A stretch of DNA of 64,000 bases from Luteimonas sp. J29 (GCF_000472505.1 NZ_AWZR01000006.1:60652-124651), one strand, 5' to 3'; positions 48,349 to 57,157 are shown, counted from the stretch's first letter. Made by a program: numbers and translations. Notes: generated from the letters alone by a model not told the origin.

Positions 48349-48549
48349 TCAGCCGTTGCTCGCGGCCACCATCGTGTCGGCGGCAGGCGCCGCATCCGAA
48401 GCGGTCCCGCCGGTATCCGATGGCGCGAACGACACCGCGGCGATGAAGCACGCCGCGAACGCCAGCAGGATGGCGTAGCCGACCGCCACGTCCAGCCGGC
48501 GCCTGCGGCGCGCGGTGCCGTCCTGTCGGGCCTGGGGATCGTTGTGCAT
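48349..48549 (-). CDS. Small single-pass membrane protein
   Basis: The product is 66 residues from an ATG at 48549 with GGAG 7 nt upstream. The short polar Arg-rich N-terminus (NDPQARQDGTARRRRRLD) is followed by one hydrophobic segment (VGYAILLAFAACFIAAVSFA) and a Thr/Ala-rich tail. It is positively charged on the inside, so N-in topology is expected. There is no named family. Confidence 0.5.
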   Translation of the reverse strand: MHNDPQARQDGTARRRRRLDVAVGYAILLAFAACFIAAVSFAPSDTGGTASDAAPAADTMVAASNG

Positions 48550-48657
48550 GGCCGGCTCCATCCTGGTGGGCCGTGCAGACTGCGATGGCAGGCGTCGCCA
48601 GCTCGTGAATGGCGGCGGGACGGCCGCGCGGGGAGGTCTGCCCGCCGCCCCTTGCGG

Positions 48658-48676
48658 AACAAGAATTATTCGCATT
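48658..48676. promoter_or_regulatory. Fur-box-like site upstream of the TonB receptor
   Basis: On the minus strand the 19-mer reads AATGCGAATAATTCTTGTT. Its core GAATAATTC is a perfect palindrome, and the flanks resemble the ATGxGAATxATTCxCAT form of the Fur operator. It lies in an AT-rich patch that stands out from the surrounding GC, 140 bp before the receptor ATG. It predicts iron repression of the downstream operon (inference). Confidence 0.6.
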
Positions 48677-48815
48677 TAATACGGATCTCCGGCCGGACCT
48701 GCCGTCGCGTGACGACGGCGGCCGGGCTGGCGGCGACGCCAGCGGACCGGTCTGCAAGCCCCCCAGCCGCGGCATGCCAGGGGCGATGACATCGCCACCT
48801 CCCCCCGGGAAGACC

Positions 48816-50999
48816 ATGCCCCGCACGACCTCCTCGCGGCCTGTCCGCGCCCATTGCCGTCCTCCAGCCGGCCGTTCGGCCGCCGTCCCCGCCCGCATGC
48901 GCGTGGGCCTGATTGCGGCCTGCATGCCGGGACTCGCCCTTGCGGCGGGCGTCCCGGACGCCACGGCCGAATCCAGCGCCACCGACCTCGACGCGGTCCT
49001 CGTCGTCGCCCAGCGCGCCAGCCGGGTCAGCAACGGCGCGCTCAACCTCGACCTGGAGATCCGCGACACGCCGCAGTCGATCAGCGTGGTCGACGCCGCG
49101 CAGATGCGCCGCTTCGGCGCCGACAGCGTGAACGAGGCCCTGCGCCTGGCCACCGGCGTGCGCGTGGACGAGTGGGAGACCAACCGCACCAGCTACGGCG
49201 CGCGCGGCTTCGACATCCTCAACACCCAGGTCGATGGCGTCGGCATGCCCAACAGCTGGGGCATCGCCACCGGCGCCATCGACGCCTTCGGCTACGAGAA
49301 GGTCGAGGTGATCCGCGGCGCCAACGGCCTGCTCACCGGCGTGGGCAACGCCGCGGGCACGATCAACTACGTGCGCAAGCGTCCCACCAACGAACGCCAG
49401 GGGCTGTTCGGCCTGTCCTACGGGTCGTGGGATACGTTGCGCGCCGAGTTCGACTACTCGACGCCGTTCACCGTCGACGGCACCTGGGCCGGGCGCGTGG
49501 TCGCCGCGCACGAGGACGGCGACTCCTGGCTGCGCGCCAACCACGACCGCCGCGACTTCGTCTACGGCGTGGTCGATGGCCAGGTCGGCCGGAACGGCAC
49601 GCTGGCGCTGGGCTGGTCGTACCAGCGCACGCGCTCGGACGGGATCATGTGGGGCGCGCTGGTGTTCGTGGACGCCGACGGCCGTCAGCTCGAGTGGCCC
49701 ACCAGCGCCACCACCACCCAGGACTGGACGTACTGGAACACCACCACCCACACCGCCTTCATCGAGTACCGGCACCGCCTCGGCGACGACTGGCAGCTCA
49801 AGCTTGCCTACAACCATCGGCGCTTCAGCGGCGACGAGCGCATGTTCTACGCCTACGACGGCGCGGGCGCGGGACTGGAGCCCGGCACCGGACTCGGCCT
49901 GGTCGGCTACCCGTGGGGGGGCGACGACCGCGTCGTGGCGCGCCTGGGCACGGCGACGCTGGACGGTCGCTTCGAGGCCTTCGGCCGCGCGCACGAGCTG
50001 GTGGTCGGCGTGAGTGCCTCGCGCAGCAGCGACGATGGGCGCGAACGCGCGGCCGATCCCGACGCGCCGGCCTGGGGCCCGCTGCCGCCGTTCCCGTATC
50101 CCACCAGCGCGCTGCCCGAGCCGGCCTGGGGCGAACCGGTGCAGTACTCCGCGCTCAACCAGTCGCTCGAGCGCGTGTTCGGCACCACCCGCCTGGCGTT
50201 GACCGATCGGCTCAAGGCGATCCTCGGCGTCAACCACGCGCGCTACCGTCGCCATGGCCGCTCGTACGCGCTCGACTTCGACCAGTCCACCCGCCACACC
50301 AGCCCCTATGCCGGACTGACCTTCGACTTCAGCGAGCGCCTGCTCGGCTACGTGAGCTGGTCGGACATCTATCAACCACAGGACCAGGTGGACGCGGACG
50401 ACCGCTACCTCGATCCGAGCAGGGGCGTGAACGTCGAGGCCGGGATCAAGGCCGACTGGCTCGACGGCCGCCTGCTGACCACGTTCGCCGTGTTCAGGGC
50501 CGACCAGGACGGACTGGCGACCCCCACCGGCGAATACAACGAATACGGCTCGTACGTGTACGCGCCGGTGGACGTGCGCTCGAAGGGCGTGGAACTCGAA
50601 GCGGTGGGCCGGCTCGGCGAGCACCTCGATGTCGTGTTCGGCGTCACCGCGCTGGAGCTGGACGGCCTCGACGGCGAGGACACCTATCCCTGGGTGCCGC
50701 GCCGCACGGCCAACCTGCAGCTGGCCGGGCGCGTGCCTTCCGTCCCGGCGCTGGGCTGGGGCGTGGCCGGGCGCTGGCAGTCCGGCGTGTGGAATACCGA
50801 ATCGAGCGGGTTCCGCGTGCGCCAGGACGCTTACGAGGTGGTGGATGCGTTCGTGTCCTGGGAGCTGCGGCCCAACGCCACCTTGCGACTGAACGTGCGC
50901 AACCTGGGCGACCGGAAGTACATCAACACGCTGCGCTACAGCGGCTACTACGGCGCGCCCGCGAACTACACGCTGAGCTTCGACTGGAGGTTCCAGTGA
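48816..50999 (+). CDS. TonB-dependent siderophore receptor, FhuE/FpvA-like
   Basis: The product is 727 residues. A long, Arg-rich signal peptide ends near GLALAAG. A TonB-box-like DLDAVLVVAQR follows, then the plug domain (IRDTPQSISVVDAAQMRRFGADSVNEAL, YGARGFDI, KVEVIRGANGLLTGVGNAAGTINYV). The C-terminal beta-barrel ends in the expected aromatic, SFDWRFQ. The plug wording is typical of ferric hydroxamate/catecholate receptors. The ATG at 48816 has GGGAAGA upstream. It heads an operon with DUF3649, PepSY and DUF3325 genes, a combination tied to iron uptake, and a Fur-like site precedes it. Confidence 0.92.
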   Translation: MPRTTSSRPVRAHCRPPAGRSAAVPARMRVGLIAACMPGLALAAGVPDATAESSATDLDAVLVVAQRASRVSNGALNLDLEIRDTPQSISVVDAAQMRRFGADSVNEALRLATGVRVDEWETNRTSYGARGFDILNTQVDGVGMPNSWGIATGAIDAFGYEKVEVIRGANGLLTGVGNAAGTINYVRKRPTNERQGLFGLSYGSWDTLRAEFDYSTPFTVDGTWAGRVVAAHEDGDSWLRANHDRRDFVYGVVDGQVGRNGTLALGWSYQRTRSDGIMWGALVFVDADGRQLEWPTSATTTQDWTYWNTTTHTAFIEYRHRLGDDWQLKLAYNHRRFSGDERMFYAYDGAGAGLEPGTGLGLVGYPWGGDDRVVARLGTATLDGRFEAFGRAHELVVGVSASRSSDDGRERAADPDAPAWGPLPPFPYPTSALPEPAWGEPVQYSALNQSLERVFGTTRLALTDRLKAILGVNHARYRRHGRSYALDFDQSTRHTSPYAGLTFDFSERLLGYVSWSDIYQPQDQVDADDRYLDPSRGVNVEAGIKADWLDGRLLTTFAVFRADQDGLATPTGEYNEYGSYVYAPVDVRSKGVELEAVGRLGEHLDVVFGVTALELDGLDGEDTYPWVPRRTANLQLAGRVPSVPALGWGVAGRWQSGVWNTESSGFRVRQDAYEVVDAFVSWELRPNATLRLNVRNLGDRKYINTLRYSGYYGAPANYTLSFDWRFQ

Positions 51000-51018
51000 G
51001 CACGCCTGCCTGCGCCCC

Positions 51019-51366
51019 ATGAGCCACGACGAGGCCACCGCCATGTCCCGCGCCAGCCCCGCCATCGCCAGCGCCACGGGCCGCCGGCGCAGATTGCGCT
51101 TCGCCTCGCGCGTGCTGGTCGCGGTGCTTGGGGGCTACGCCTTCGCCTGGGGCGTGGTCGCGGCCGGGACGGCGCTGATGTACGCCGCGGGGATGGGCTT
51201 CCACGACGCCGAGTTCCTGTCCAGCCTGCTCGGCGTGCTGGCGCTCCTGGTGGCGTTGCTGTGGGCGTTCGCGGTGCGGCGCGAATGGCTGGCGTGGGTG
51301 GTGCTGCCGGGCGGGGGCACCGTGCTCGCAGGCGTCGCGTCGCTGGTGCAGGCGTTGCTGGCCTGA
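51019..51366 (+). CDS. DUF3649-type iron-uptake-associated membrane protein
   Basis: The product is 115 residues. It begins with a cytoplasmic basic segment, then FASRVLVAVLGGYAFAWGVV and two more hydrophobic stretches (FLSSLLGVLALLVALLWAFAV and VLPGGGTVLAGVASLVQALL). Position and the SRVLxAxxGGYAxA start fit the small membrane proteins labelled DUF3649 between TonB siderophore receptors and PepSY proteins. The role is unknown; possibly assisting ferric-siderophore reduction or transport. A start at 51043 is an alternative. Confidence 0.75.
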   Translation: MSHDEATAMSRASPAIASATGRRRRLRFASRVLVAVLGGYAFAWGVVAAGTALMYAAGMGFHDAEFLSSLLGVLALLVALLWAFAVRREWLAWVVLPGGGTVLAGVASLVQALLA

Positions 51367-51378
51367 GGAGGAGGGAAC

Positions 51379-53052
51379 ATGTTCCAGGGATTCCGCCAGG
51401 CGATGGCATGGGTGCACACCTGGTTCGGCCTGGTGCTGGGTTTCGTGCTGATGGCGGCGTTCTTCTTCGGCGCGCTGTCGGTGTTCGACCGCGAGATCGA
51501 CCGCTGGGCGATCCCTGCGACGCGGTTCGAGCCGCAGCCGATGCCGTCGTTCGACGCGGTGCTGCGGCCGGCGTTCGAGCGCATCCAGCCCACGCCCGAG
51601 GCGATCGAGGCGATGCGCCCGAGGGTGGACGGGTCGATGCCCGCGCAGTACGACACCGTCGGGACCTGGAGCGCCTACACCACCCACCGCGATCCGGTGC
51701 TGCAGCTGTTCGCCGGCTTCGTCGTGCCCAATGCCAGGCACGCGGGCGACCTGCTGTGGGCCGACGCCACCATCGACCCGCGCGACGGCCGGCCGCTGCC
51801 CGACGACCGGCTCAAGGTCGGCAGCGGCTTCTTCTTCCCGCTGCACTACGGGCTGACGCTGGACTGGCGGAACCTCGGCATCTGGATCGTGGGCCTGTCG
51901 GCGCTGGTGATGCTGGCCGCGCTGGCCACCGGCGTCGTGATGCACCGGCACCTGTTCCGCGAGTTCTTCACCTTCCGGCCCGACCGCGCGCGGCTGCGCT
52001 CGGTGCTCGACCTGCACAACCTCACCGGCGTGGTGGCGCTGCCGTTCCACTTCTTCTTCGCGCTGACCGGACTGCTGATCTTCGCCGCGACCTACTACTT
52101 CCCGGTCGGCCATACCCAGTTGCACGAGCTGCACGACCTCAACGCGCGCCTCGAGGCCGGCCGCACCGGGTTGCCGCACGAGCGCGCCGGCGTGGCGGCC
52201 GGGCTGGCGGACGTGGACGCGATGGTGGCCGACGCGCGGCGCCGCTGGGCCGAGGACGGCAAGGCCGGCGACGTCGGCTTCCTGGTGCTGCAGCACGTGG
52301 GCGATGCCAACGGCTACGTCAGCGTGTACCGCGCGGGCACCGACCGCATCGCCCTGGTCGGCGATGGCATCCACTACCGGGCCGCGACCGGGGAGCTGAT
52401 CCGCGAGGATCCCGCGCCCACCCCGGTGGAGCGGATGGCGCAGTTCCTGACCGGGCTGCACCTGCAGCACTTCCGCCACTGGCTGCTGCGCTGGCTGTAC
52501 GTGCTCGGCGGACTGGCCGGCGCCGTGTGCATCGCCACCGGCTTCGTCTTCTTCGTCGAGAAGCGCAAGCGCCAGCATGCGCGCCAGGGCCGGCAGGGCG
52601 CACGCGTGGTCGATGCGCTCGCGGTGGCGGCGGTCACCGGCATGGTGCTGGCGGCCCTGGGCATCCTGGTCGCGAACCGGCTCCTGCCCGAGGACCTGCC
52701 GGCGCGCGCGACCTGGGAGCGCTGCGCGTTCTGGGGCACGTGGATGGCCGCACTGCTGCATGCGGCGTGGCGCAGCGCGCCGGTCGCGCAGGGGCTGCCC
52801 AATCCGGCGTGGCGCGAACAGGCGACGGCGATCGCCGTGCTCGCGGTTTCGGCGGCCGTGCTCAACTGGATCACCACCGGCGACCACCTGCTGCGCACGC
52901 TGGGTGCGGGCAACTGGCCGGTGGCGGGAGTGGATCTTGCGCTGCTGGCGACGGCCGCGATCGCCGCGGCCGGCGCATGGCGATTGCGGCGGCGGGCGAG
53001 GGCGGTCGCCACGCCGCGGCATGCGGTCGGTCCGGAGCCGCGCCATGCATGA
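51379..53052 (+). CDS. PepSY-associated membrane protein (probable ferric-siderophore reductase)
   Basis: The product is 557 residues. The N-terminus AMAWVHTWFGLVLGFVLMAAFFFGALSVF is the classic PepSY-TM first helix. Further helices are at GLSALVMLAALATGVVMHRH, TGVVALPFHFFFALTGLLIF and WLYVLGGLAGAVCIATGFVFF, with conserved His residues (HTW, HRHLF, HNLTG, HFRHW) in positions suited to haem or metal. Homologues act as inner-membrane ferric-siderophore reductases. A strong GAGGAGGAGG precedes the ATG. It overlaps the next gene by 8 nt. Confidence 0.9.
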   Translation: MFQGFRQAMAWVHTWFGLVLGFVLMAAFFFGALSVFDREIDRWAIPATRFEPQPMPSFDAVLRPAFERIQPTPEAIEAMRPRVDGSMPAQYDTVGTWSAYTTHRDPVLQLFAGFVVPNARHAGDLLWADATIDPRDGRPLPDDRLKVGSGFFFPLHYGLTLDWRNLGIWIVGLSALVMLAALATGVVMHRHLFREFFTFRPDRARLRSVLDLHNLTGVVALPFHFFFALTGLLIFAATYYFPVGHTQLHELHDLNARLEAGRTGLPHERAGVAAGLADVDAMVADARRRWAEDGKAGDVGFLVLQHVGDANGYVSVYRAGTDRIALVGDGIHYRAATGELIREDPAPTPVERMAQFLTGLHLQHFRHWLLRWLYVLGGLAGAVCIATGFVFFVEKRKRQHARQGRQGARVVDALAVAAVTGMVLAALGILVANRLLPEDLPARATWERCAFWGTWMAALLHAAWRSAPVAQGLPNPAWREQATAIAVLAVSAAVLNWITTGDHLLRTLGAGNWPVAGVDLALLATAAIAAAGAWRLRRRARAVATPRHAVGPEPRHA

Positions 53053-53377
53053 CTCCTCCGGCGCGTGGCTGCTGTTGGCCGCCGTCGCCTGCGCGCTGGC
53101 GGGGATGGGCTGGCTGGCGCTCTCGTTGCCCGCGCACGTGCAACAGGCATGGGGGCGGAATGCGCCCGCAGGCCTGTTGCGGCTGCATCGCGCGCTCGGT
53201 GCCGCGGCGGTGGCGCTTGCGCTGGTGCTGTGCCTGGGCGCCGACCACGCGAGCATCGCGGTCCTGGTGTGGGCCATGACGCTCAGCGGCGCCGCGCTCG
53301 CGGTCGCGTTCGCGCTGGCCTGGCGGCCGTGCTGGCTGCGCGCGCTTGCGCCATGGATGCGTGGGCGGGTGCGCTGA
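53045..53377 (+). CDS. DUF3325-type small membrane protein
   Basis: The product is 110 residues with three hydrophobic segments: GAWLLLAAVACALAGMGWLA, LGAAAVALALVLCLGA and VWAMTLSGAALAVAFALAW. It ends in an Arg-rich tail. The arrangement and its position after PepSY match the DUF3325 family of the same iron-uptake operons. The start lies within the last 8 nt of the PepSY gene in another frame. Function unknown. Confidence 0.8.
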   Translation: MHDSSGAWLLLAAVACALAGMGWLALSLPAHVQQAWGRNAPAGLLRLHRALGAAAVALALVLCLGADHASIAVLVWAMTLSGAALAVAFALAWRPCWLRALAPWMRGRVR

Positions 53378-53587
53378 CGAGGTCGAGCGTCCTGGCCAAG
53401 GTGGCAGGCGGCGGACGTTGCCCCTGCCGGTCGACAACACCACCTGCACGTCGGTGAATCCGCGCAGGAAACGCATTCAGGAAAAAGTCCGCGCGCCACA
53501 CGTGCCACTCACGTCGCGGCGCGCACCTTGTCGGTCGGCCGGCATCCGCCGGACGCACGCAACGACACACCGACAGGGAGCACTTCG

Positions 53588-53773
53588 ATGACGAACCAGA
53601 ACGACGACAGGCATGCACACGGCGACGCCAACCGCGATCCGATCACCGGCACCCCGGGCGCACACCCGGTTGGCACCGGCGTGGGCGCGACCGCGGGTGG
53701 GGTGGCGGGCGCGGCGGTCGGCTCGGTGGCCGGGCCGGTGGGCTCGGCGGCAAGTCGATGGCCGAACGGGTGA
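53588..53773 (+). CDS. 5' part of a disrupted glycine-zipper stress protein
   Basis: The product is 61 residues as read. The ATG at 53588 has AGGGAG upstream. It starts with a polar NDDRHAHGDANRDPITGTPG segment and enters a glycine-zipper membrane segment (GATAGGVAGAAVGSVAGPVGS). It then runs out of frame into SRWPNG and a stop. Related proteins continue through a second Gly/Ala stretch into a NPTVEDAYWREHY region, which here is found in another frame from 53758. I read this as the front half of one gene broken by a frameshifting deletion. Confidence 0.6.
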   Translation: MTNQNDDRHAHGDANRDPITGTPGAHPVGTGVGATAGGVAGAAVGSVAGPVGSAASRWPNG

Positions 53774-54063
53774 ACCCGACGGTCGAGGACGCCTATTGGC
53801 GCGAGCACTACAGCGCCGAGACCTACCACGATCCGCAGTACGGCTACGAGGACTATGCGCCGGCCTACCGCACCGGTTACGAAGGCCGCGCGCGGTTCGC
53901 CGACCGCGACTTCGAGCAGGCCGAGCCGGACCTGCGTGCCGAGTACGAGCGCGGCCGCGGGAGCTCGCGCCTGGAGTGGGACCGCGCGCGCGACGCGACC
54001 CGTGCCGCGTGGCACCGTGTCGAGCGCGCGCTGCCGGGCGACGCGGACGGCGACGGCCGCTGA
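53758..54063 (+). CDS. 3' part of a disrupted glycine-zipper stress protein
   Basis: The frame gives 101 residues if read from the ATG at 53758. The codons just before it in the same frame, GGC GGC AAG TCG, encode GGKS, the natural lead-in to MAERVNPTVEDAYWREHY. The domain continues with YGYEDYAPAYRTGYEGRARF and DLRAEYERGRGSSRLEWDRARDATR, strongly acidic and aromatic. It overlaps the preceding open frame by 16 nt and has no ribosome-binding site of its own. It is most likely the back half of the same gene; whether it is still translated is doubtful. A clean terminator follows. Confidence 0.6.
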   Translation: MAERVNPTVEDAYWREHYSAETYHDPQYGYEDYAPAYRTGYEGRARFADRDFEQAEPDLRAEYERGRGSSRLEWDRARDATRAAWHRVERALPGDADGDGR

Positions 54064-54089
54064 GTTGCGCCGCGCCTCGCGCGCGGCCG

Positions 54090-54117
54090 GGGCCCCGCGG
54101 ATTGCGGGGCCCTTTTT
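54090..54117 (+). terminator. Rho-independent terminator
   Basis: GGGCCCCGC (54090-54098), a 5-nt loop, GCGGGGCCC (54104-54112) and TTTTT (54113-54117). A perfect 9-bp GC stem with a U tail lies 27 bp after the stop of the glycine-zipper gene remnant. Confidence 0.9.
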
Positions 54118-54138
54118 CGTTGCCGGGGGCATGGTTCG

Positions 54139-54472
54139 CCCCCACCCCGGCCCTCCCCCGCGAGCGGGGGAGGGGGTGTGACGGCGGTGGGGGTGACCGG
54201 GCAGGCCCTGCCCCTTGCCCCGCCTGCGGGGGAGGGAGTGTGACGGGCAGAGGCATGGGGCGGCCGGGCAGGCCCCGGCCCTTCCCCCGCTTGTGGGGGA
54301 GGGCCGGGACGGGGGCCGTGCCGGACGCGAGGACTTGCGGCGCGCGTCGGCTGGAGCTTGCCCCCACCCCAACCCTCCCCCGCGCGCGGGGGAGGGGGGT
54401 GTAACGGTCGATGGAGGCGACCGGGCAGTCGCTGCCCCTTCCCCCGCTCGCGGGGGAAGGCCGGGATGGGGG
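54139..54472. repeat. Cluster of five GC-rich intergenic palindromes
   Basis: Five head-to-tail copies of an imperfect palindrome of the form CCC(T/A)CCCCCGC-n-GCGGGGGAGGG are visible, often with CCCCACCCC/GGGGTGGGG flanks. They are centred near 54162, 54222, 54290, 54386 and 54452, with spacer text that is partly shared (ACCGGGCAG, GGGCCGGGA). The same family recurs at 23.1, 62.0-62.2 and 63.8-64.0 kb. No gene lies in 54118-54588. Confidence 0.85.
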
Positions 54473-54588
54473 CACTCTCCGGCGCGAACATCCGCAGCAA
54501 GGCCACCGGACCTTGCCGCCCCTGCGTTCCACCTCGCGACAACGCCCGCCGTGCGATGGTTCGGGGCGATCCGCACGCCGTCCGCGCC

Positions 54589-54897
54589 ATGCACCTGGTC
54601 CAGCTGTTCCTTCCCCTCCGCGACAACGACGGCGCCGCCTTCCCGCGGACGCTGTTCGACGAGGCGCGCGCCGAGCTGACCGAAGTGTTCGGCGGCGTCA
54701 CCGCCTTCGTCCGCTCGCCCGCGCTTGGCGCATGGGAAGACGACGACGGCGCGGTGCGGCGCGACGAGGTGGTGCTGCTGGAAGTGATGACGGCGCACCT
54801 GGACCACGGCTGGTGGGCGCACTACCGCTGGCAGCTGGAGCAGCGCTTCGACCAGGACGAGGTGCTGGTGCGGGCGATGCAGGTCGAGCGGCTGTAA
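54589..54897 (+). CDS. Small conserved protein of unknown function
   Basis: The product is 102 residues. It starts HLVQLFLPLRDNDGAAFPRTL, continues EVFGGVTAFVRSPALGAWEDDDG and VVLLEVMTAHLDHGWWAHYRW, and ends in QVERL. The layout (two beta-alpha units, acidic middle) suggests a dimeric alpha/beta-barrel-like small protein. I recall similar uncharacterised proteins in other proteobacteria; no function is known. It lies after the repeat cluster and 39 bp before the MATE gene, perhaps co-transcribed. Confidence 0.75.
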   Translation: MHLVQLFLPLRDNDGAAFPRTLFDEARAELTEVFGGVTAFVRSPALGAWEDDDGAVRRDEVVLLEVMTAHLDHGWWAHYRWQLEQRFDQDEVLVRAMQVERL

Positions 54898-54936
54898 CCC
54901 GGCGGCAAGGCCCGCGCCATGCGGCATCATGGCGCG

Positions 54937-56286
54937 ATGCACTCCACGCCAACCTCCGCGATCACGCGCGCGGGCATCGCCCGCCAGGCCTGGCCGATCA
55001 TCCTGGCCAATGCCGCGGTGCCGCTGCTGGGGCTGGTGGATACCGCGGTCATCGGCCATTACGGCGATACCGCGGGGCTCGGCGCGCTGGCGCTGGGCGC
55101 GCTGCTGTTCAACGTGCTGTACTGGAGCTTCGGCTTCCTGCGCATGGCCACGACCGGCTTCATCGCGCAGGCGGACGGCGCCGGCGACGAGGCGGAAGTG
55201 CGCGCCACGCTGGCGCGCTCGCTGCTGCTTGGGCTGGCGCTGGGCGCCTGCCTGGTGCTGCTGCAGTGGCCGCTGGCGGCGGCGTGGTTTGCGCTGATGG
55301 ACGCCAGCGACGCCGTGGGCGGGCAGGGCACGGCCTACTTCCAGGCGCGGATCTGGGGCGCGCCCGCGGCGCTGGCACTGTATGCCTTCAGCGGCGCGCT
55401 GATCGGGCTCGGCCGCAGCCGGACGCTGATGGCGGTGCAGCTCCTGCTCAACGGGCTCAATGCGGTGCTCGACGTGTACTTCGCCGGCGTGCTCGACATG
55501 GGCGCGCGCGGGATCGGGCTGGGTACGGCGATCGCCGAGTGGGCGACGTGCGCGGTGGCGGCGCTGGTGCTGTGGTGGGCGCTGCGGGCGCGGCACCGCG
55601 ACCGGGAGCCGTTCCTGCCGCTGGCGCGGCTGCGCGACGCTGTGCGGCTGCGGCGGATGATGGCGGCCAACGGCGACATCATGCTGCGCACGCTGTGCCT
55701 GCTGGCCGGGTTCGGCTGGTTCACCAGCCAGGGCGCGCGCCTGGGCGACGCCACGCTCGCCGCCAATCACCTGCTGCTGCAGCTGGTGTCGTTCAGCGCC
55801 TTCTTCCTCGACGGCTTCGCATTCGTGGCCGAGGCGCTGGTGGGCGCGGCGGTTGGCGCCGGCGATCGCGCGCGGCTGCGGCGCGCGGTGCGGCTGTCGA
55901 GCGAACTGGCCGGGGCCACCGCGGCGGCGCTGGCGCTGGCGATCTGGCTGGGCGGCGCGGCGGTGGTGTCGCTGCTGACGTCGTTGCCGGACGTCGTGGC
56001 CGGGGCGCGTGCCTTCCTGCCTTGGGTGGGGCTGTACGTGCTGCTGTCGGTGGCCGCGTTCCAGCTCGACGGCATCTTCATCGGCGCCACCTGGACGCGG
56101 GCGATGCGCAACGCGTCGGTCGCGTCGCTGGCGGTGTTCGTGCTGTGCGGATGGCCCGCCGTGGCGCACTGGGGCAACCACGGCCTGTGGGCCTCGTTCG
56201 TGGTATTCGTGGTGGCGCGGGCGCTTGCGCTGCTGCCGTACTACCTGCGCCTGGAGCGCGCGGTCACGCCGGTTTGCGCGCGCTGA
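54937..56286 (+). CDS. MATE-family efflux transporter (DinF-like)
   Basis: The product is 449 residues with 12 predicted membrane segments. Conserved MATE features are IILANAAVPLLGLVDTAVIGHYG at the N-terminus, LYWSFGFLRMATTGFIAQA, and VQLLLNGLNAVLDVYF. It is closest in style to the DinF branch, which exports drugs or oxidised compounds with protons or sodium. The last 23 bp overlap the convergent spermidine-synthase-like gene. Confidence 0.92.
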   Translation: MHSTPTSAITRAGIARQAWPIILANAAVPLLGLVDTAVIGHYGDTAGLGALALGALLFNVLYWSFGFLRMATTGFIAQADGAGDEAEVRATLARSLLLGLALGACLVLLQWPLAAAWFALMDASDAVGGQGTAYFQARIWGAPAALALYAFSGALIGLGRSRTLMAVQLLLNGLNAVLDVYFAGVLDMGARGIGLGTAIAEWATCAVAALVLWWALRARHRDREPFLPLARLRDAVRLRRMMAANGDIMLRTLCLLAGFGWFTSQGARLGDATLAANHLLLQLVSFSAFFLDGFAFVAEALVGAAVGAGDRARLRRAVRLSSELAGATAAALALAIWLGGAAVVSLLTSLPDVVAGARAFLPWVGLYVLLSVAAFQLDGIFIGATWTRAMRNASVASLAVFVLCGWPAVAHWGNHGLWASFVVFVVARALALLPYYLRLERAVTPVCAR

Positions 56287-57025
56287 GGAAGGTCCACAGG
56301 TCGCGGTAGGACGGCACAAGCACGCCCTGCTCGCAGCGGTCGGTGAAGTGGGCGTCGACCGCGTCGCGGATCAGCGGCAGCAGTTCGCGCCGCGTGGCGC
56401 GGTCGTCGGCGTCGCGCAGGCCGTGGCCGCAGCACTGCATGCTGAGCACGCCGCCGGGGCGCAGGGCGCGCGCGATGCGCGCGACGATGCCGGCGATGAA
56501 GTCGGCCCGGCTCTGGCCTTCGCGCACCGGGTCCATGGTCAGGTCGTAGATCACCGCGTCGAGGTCGCGCGCCTTGTCGATCCAGGCGAACGCATCGCCG
56601 ACCACGACGTTGGCGTGGGGACTGTCGAAGGCGTCGCCGCACAGGGCGGGCAGGTACTGGCGGGACAGTTCGATCACGCGCCGGTCGATCTCGACCATGG
56701 TGATCGCGGGCGGGGGCGCGTCGAGCGGCGCGAACGCGCGCAGCAGCTCGTTGAGCACGCCGCCGTCGCCGCCGCCGAGGATCGCCACGCGCGCGGGGCG
56801 GTGCAGCTCCAGCAGCGGGCTGGCCATGGCCACGCCGTAGGCGGTGTCGGATTCGGAGATCTGCAGGTCGTCGTCGAGGAACAGCTGGCCGCCGAAACGG
56901 GGATGGCGGGTGACCACGACGTGCTGGAAGCCGGTGTGCTCGTCGGCCAGCAGGTTGGCGGGGGCCGGCCGGGCCGGCGCGGGATGGGGCTGGAATCCGG
57001 CGCGATGGCCGATGGATGCGTGCAT
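56264..57025 (-). CDS. speE: Spermidine synthase-like aminopropyltransferase
   Basis: The product is 253 residues. Family motifs are QHVVVTRHPRFGGQLFLDDDLQISESD, the nucleotide-binding ILGGGDGGVLNELLR, VEIDRRVIELSRQYLP, DAFAWIDK and YDLTMDPV. The last differs slightly from the DLTDPxGP form, so the exact substrate is uncertain. The family transfers aminopropyl from decarboxylated SAM to putrescine. No adenosylmethionine decarboxylase gene is adjacent. AGGAG lies upstream of the ATG at 57025. Confidence 0.85.
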   Translation of the reverse strand: MHASIGHRAGFQPHPAPARPAPANLLADEHTGFQHVVVTRHPRFGGQLFLDDDLQISESDTAYGVAMASPLLELHRPARVAILGGGDGGVLNELLRAFAPLDAPPPAITMVEIDRRVIELSRQYLPALCGDAFDSPHANVVVGDAFAWIDKARDLDAVIYDLTMDPVREGQSRADFIAGIVARIARALRPGGVLSMQCCGHGLRDADDRATRRELLPLIRDAVDAHFTDRCEQGVLVPSYRDLWTFLSARKPA

Positions 57026-57157
57026 CGGGACTCCTGTTCGGGTGGAGGAAACCCCCCATCCTCGCGGCTGGGGGCCGGGGGTGCAAGTTGGCTGCCAGAG
57101 GATGGCCGGAATTCGCCGATGTTCGGCGATCATGCCGTCATCATGAAGGCATGGCGA

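Noticed and set aside
54139..54472. Regularly recurring repeats suggestive of a CRISPR array
   Set aside because: Units are palindromic with variable length and partly shared spacers, and no cas genes are present; they belong to a dispersed intergenic repeat family.
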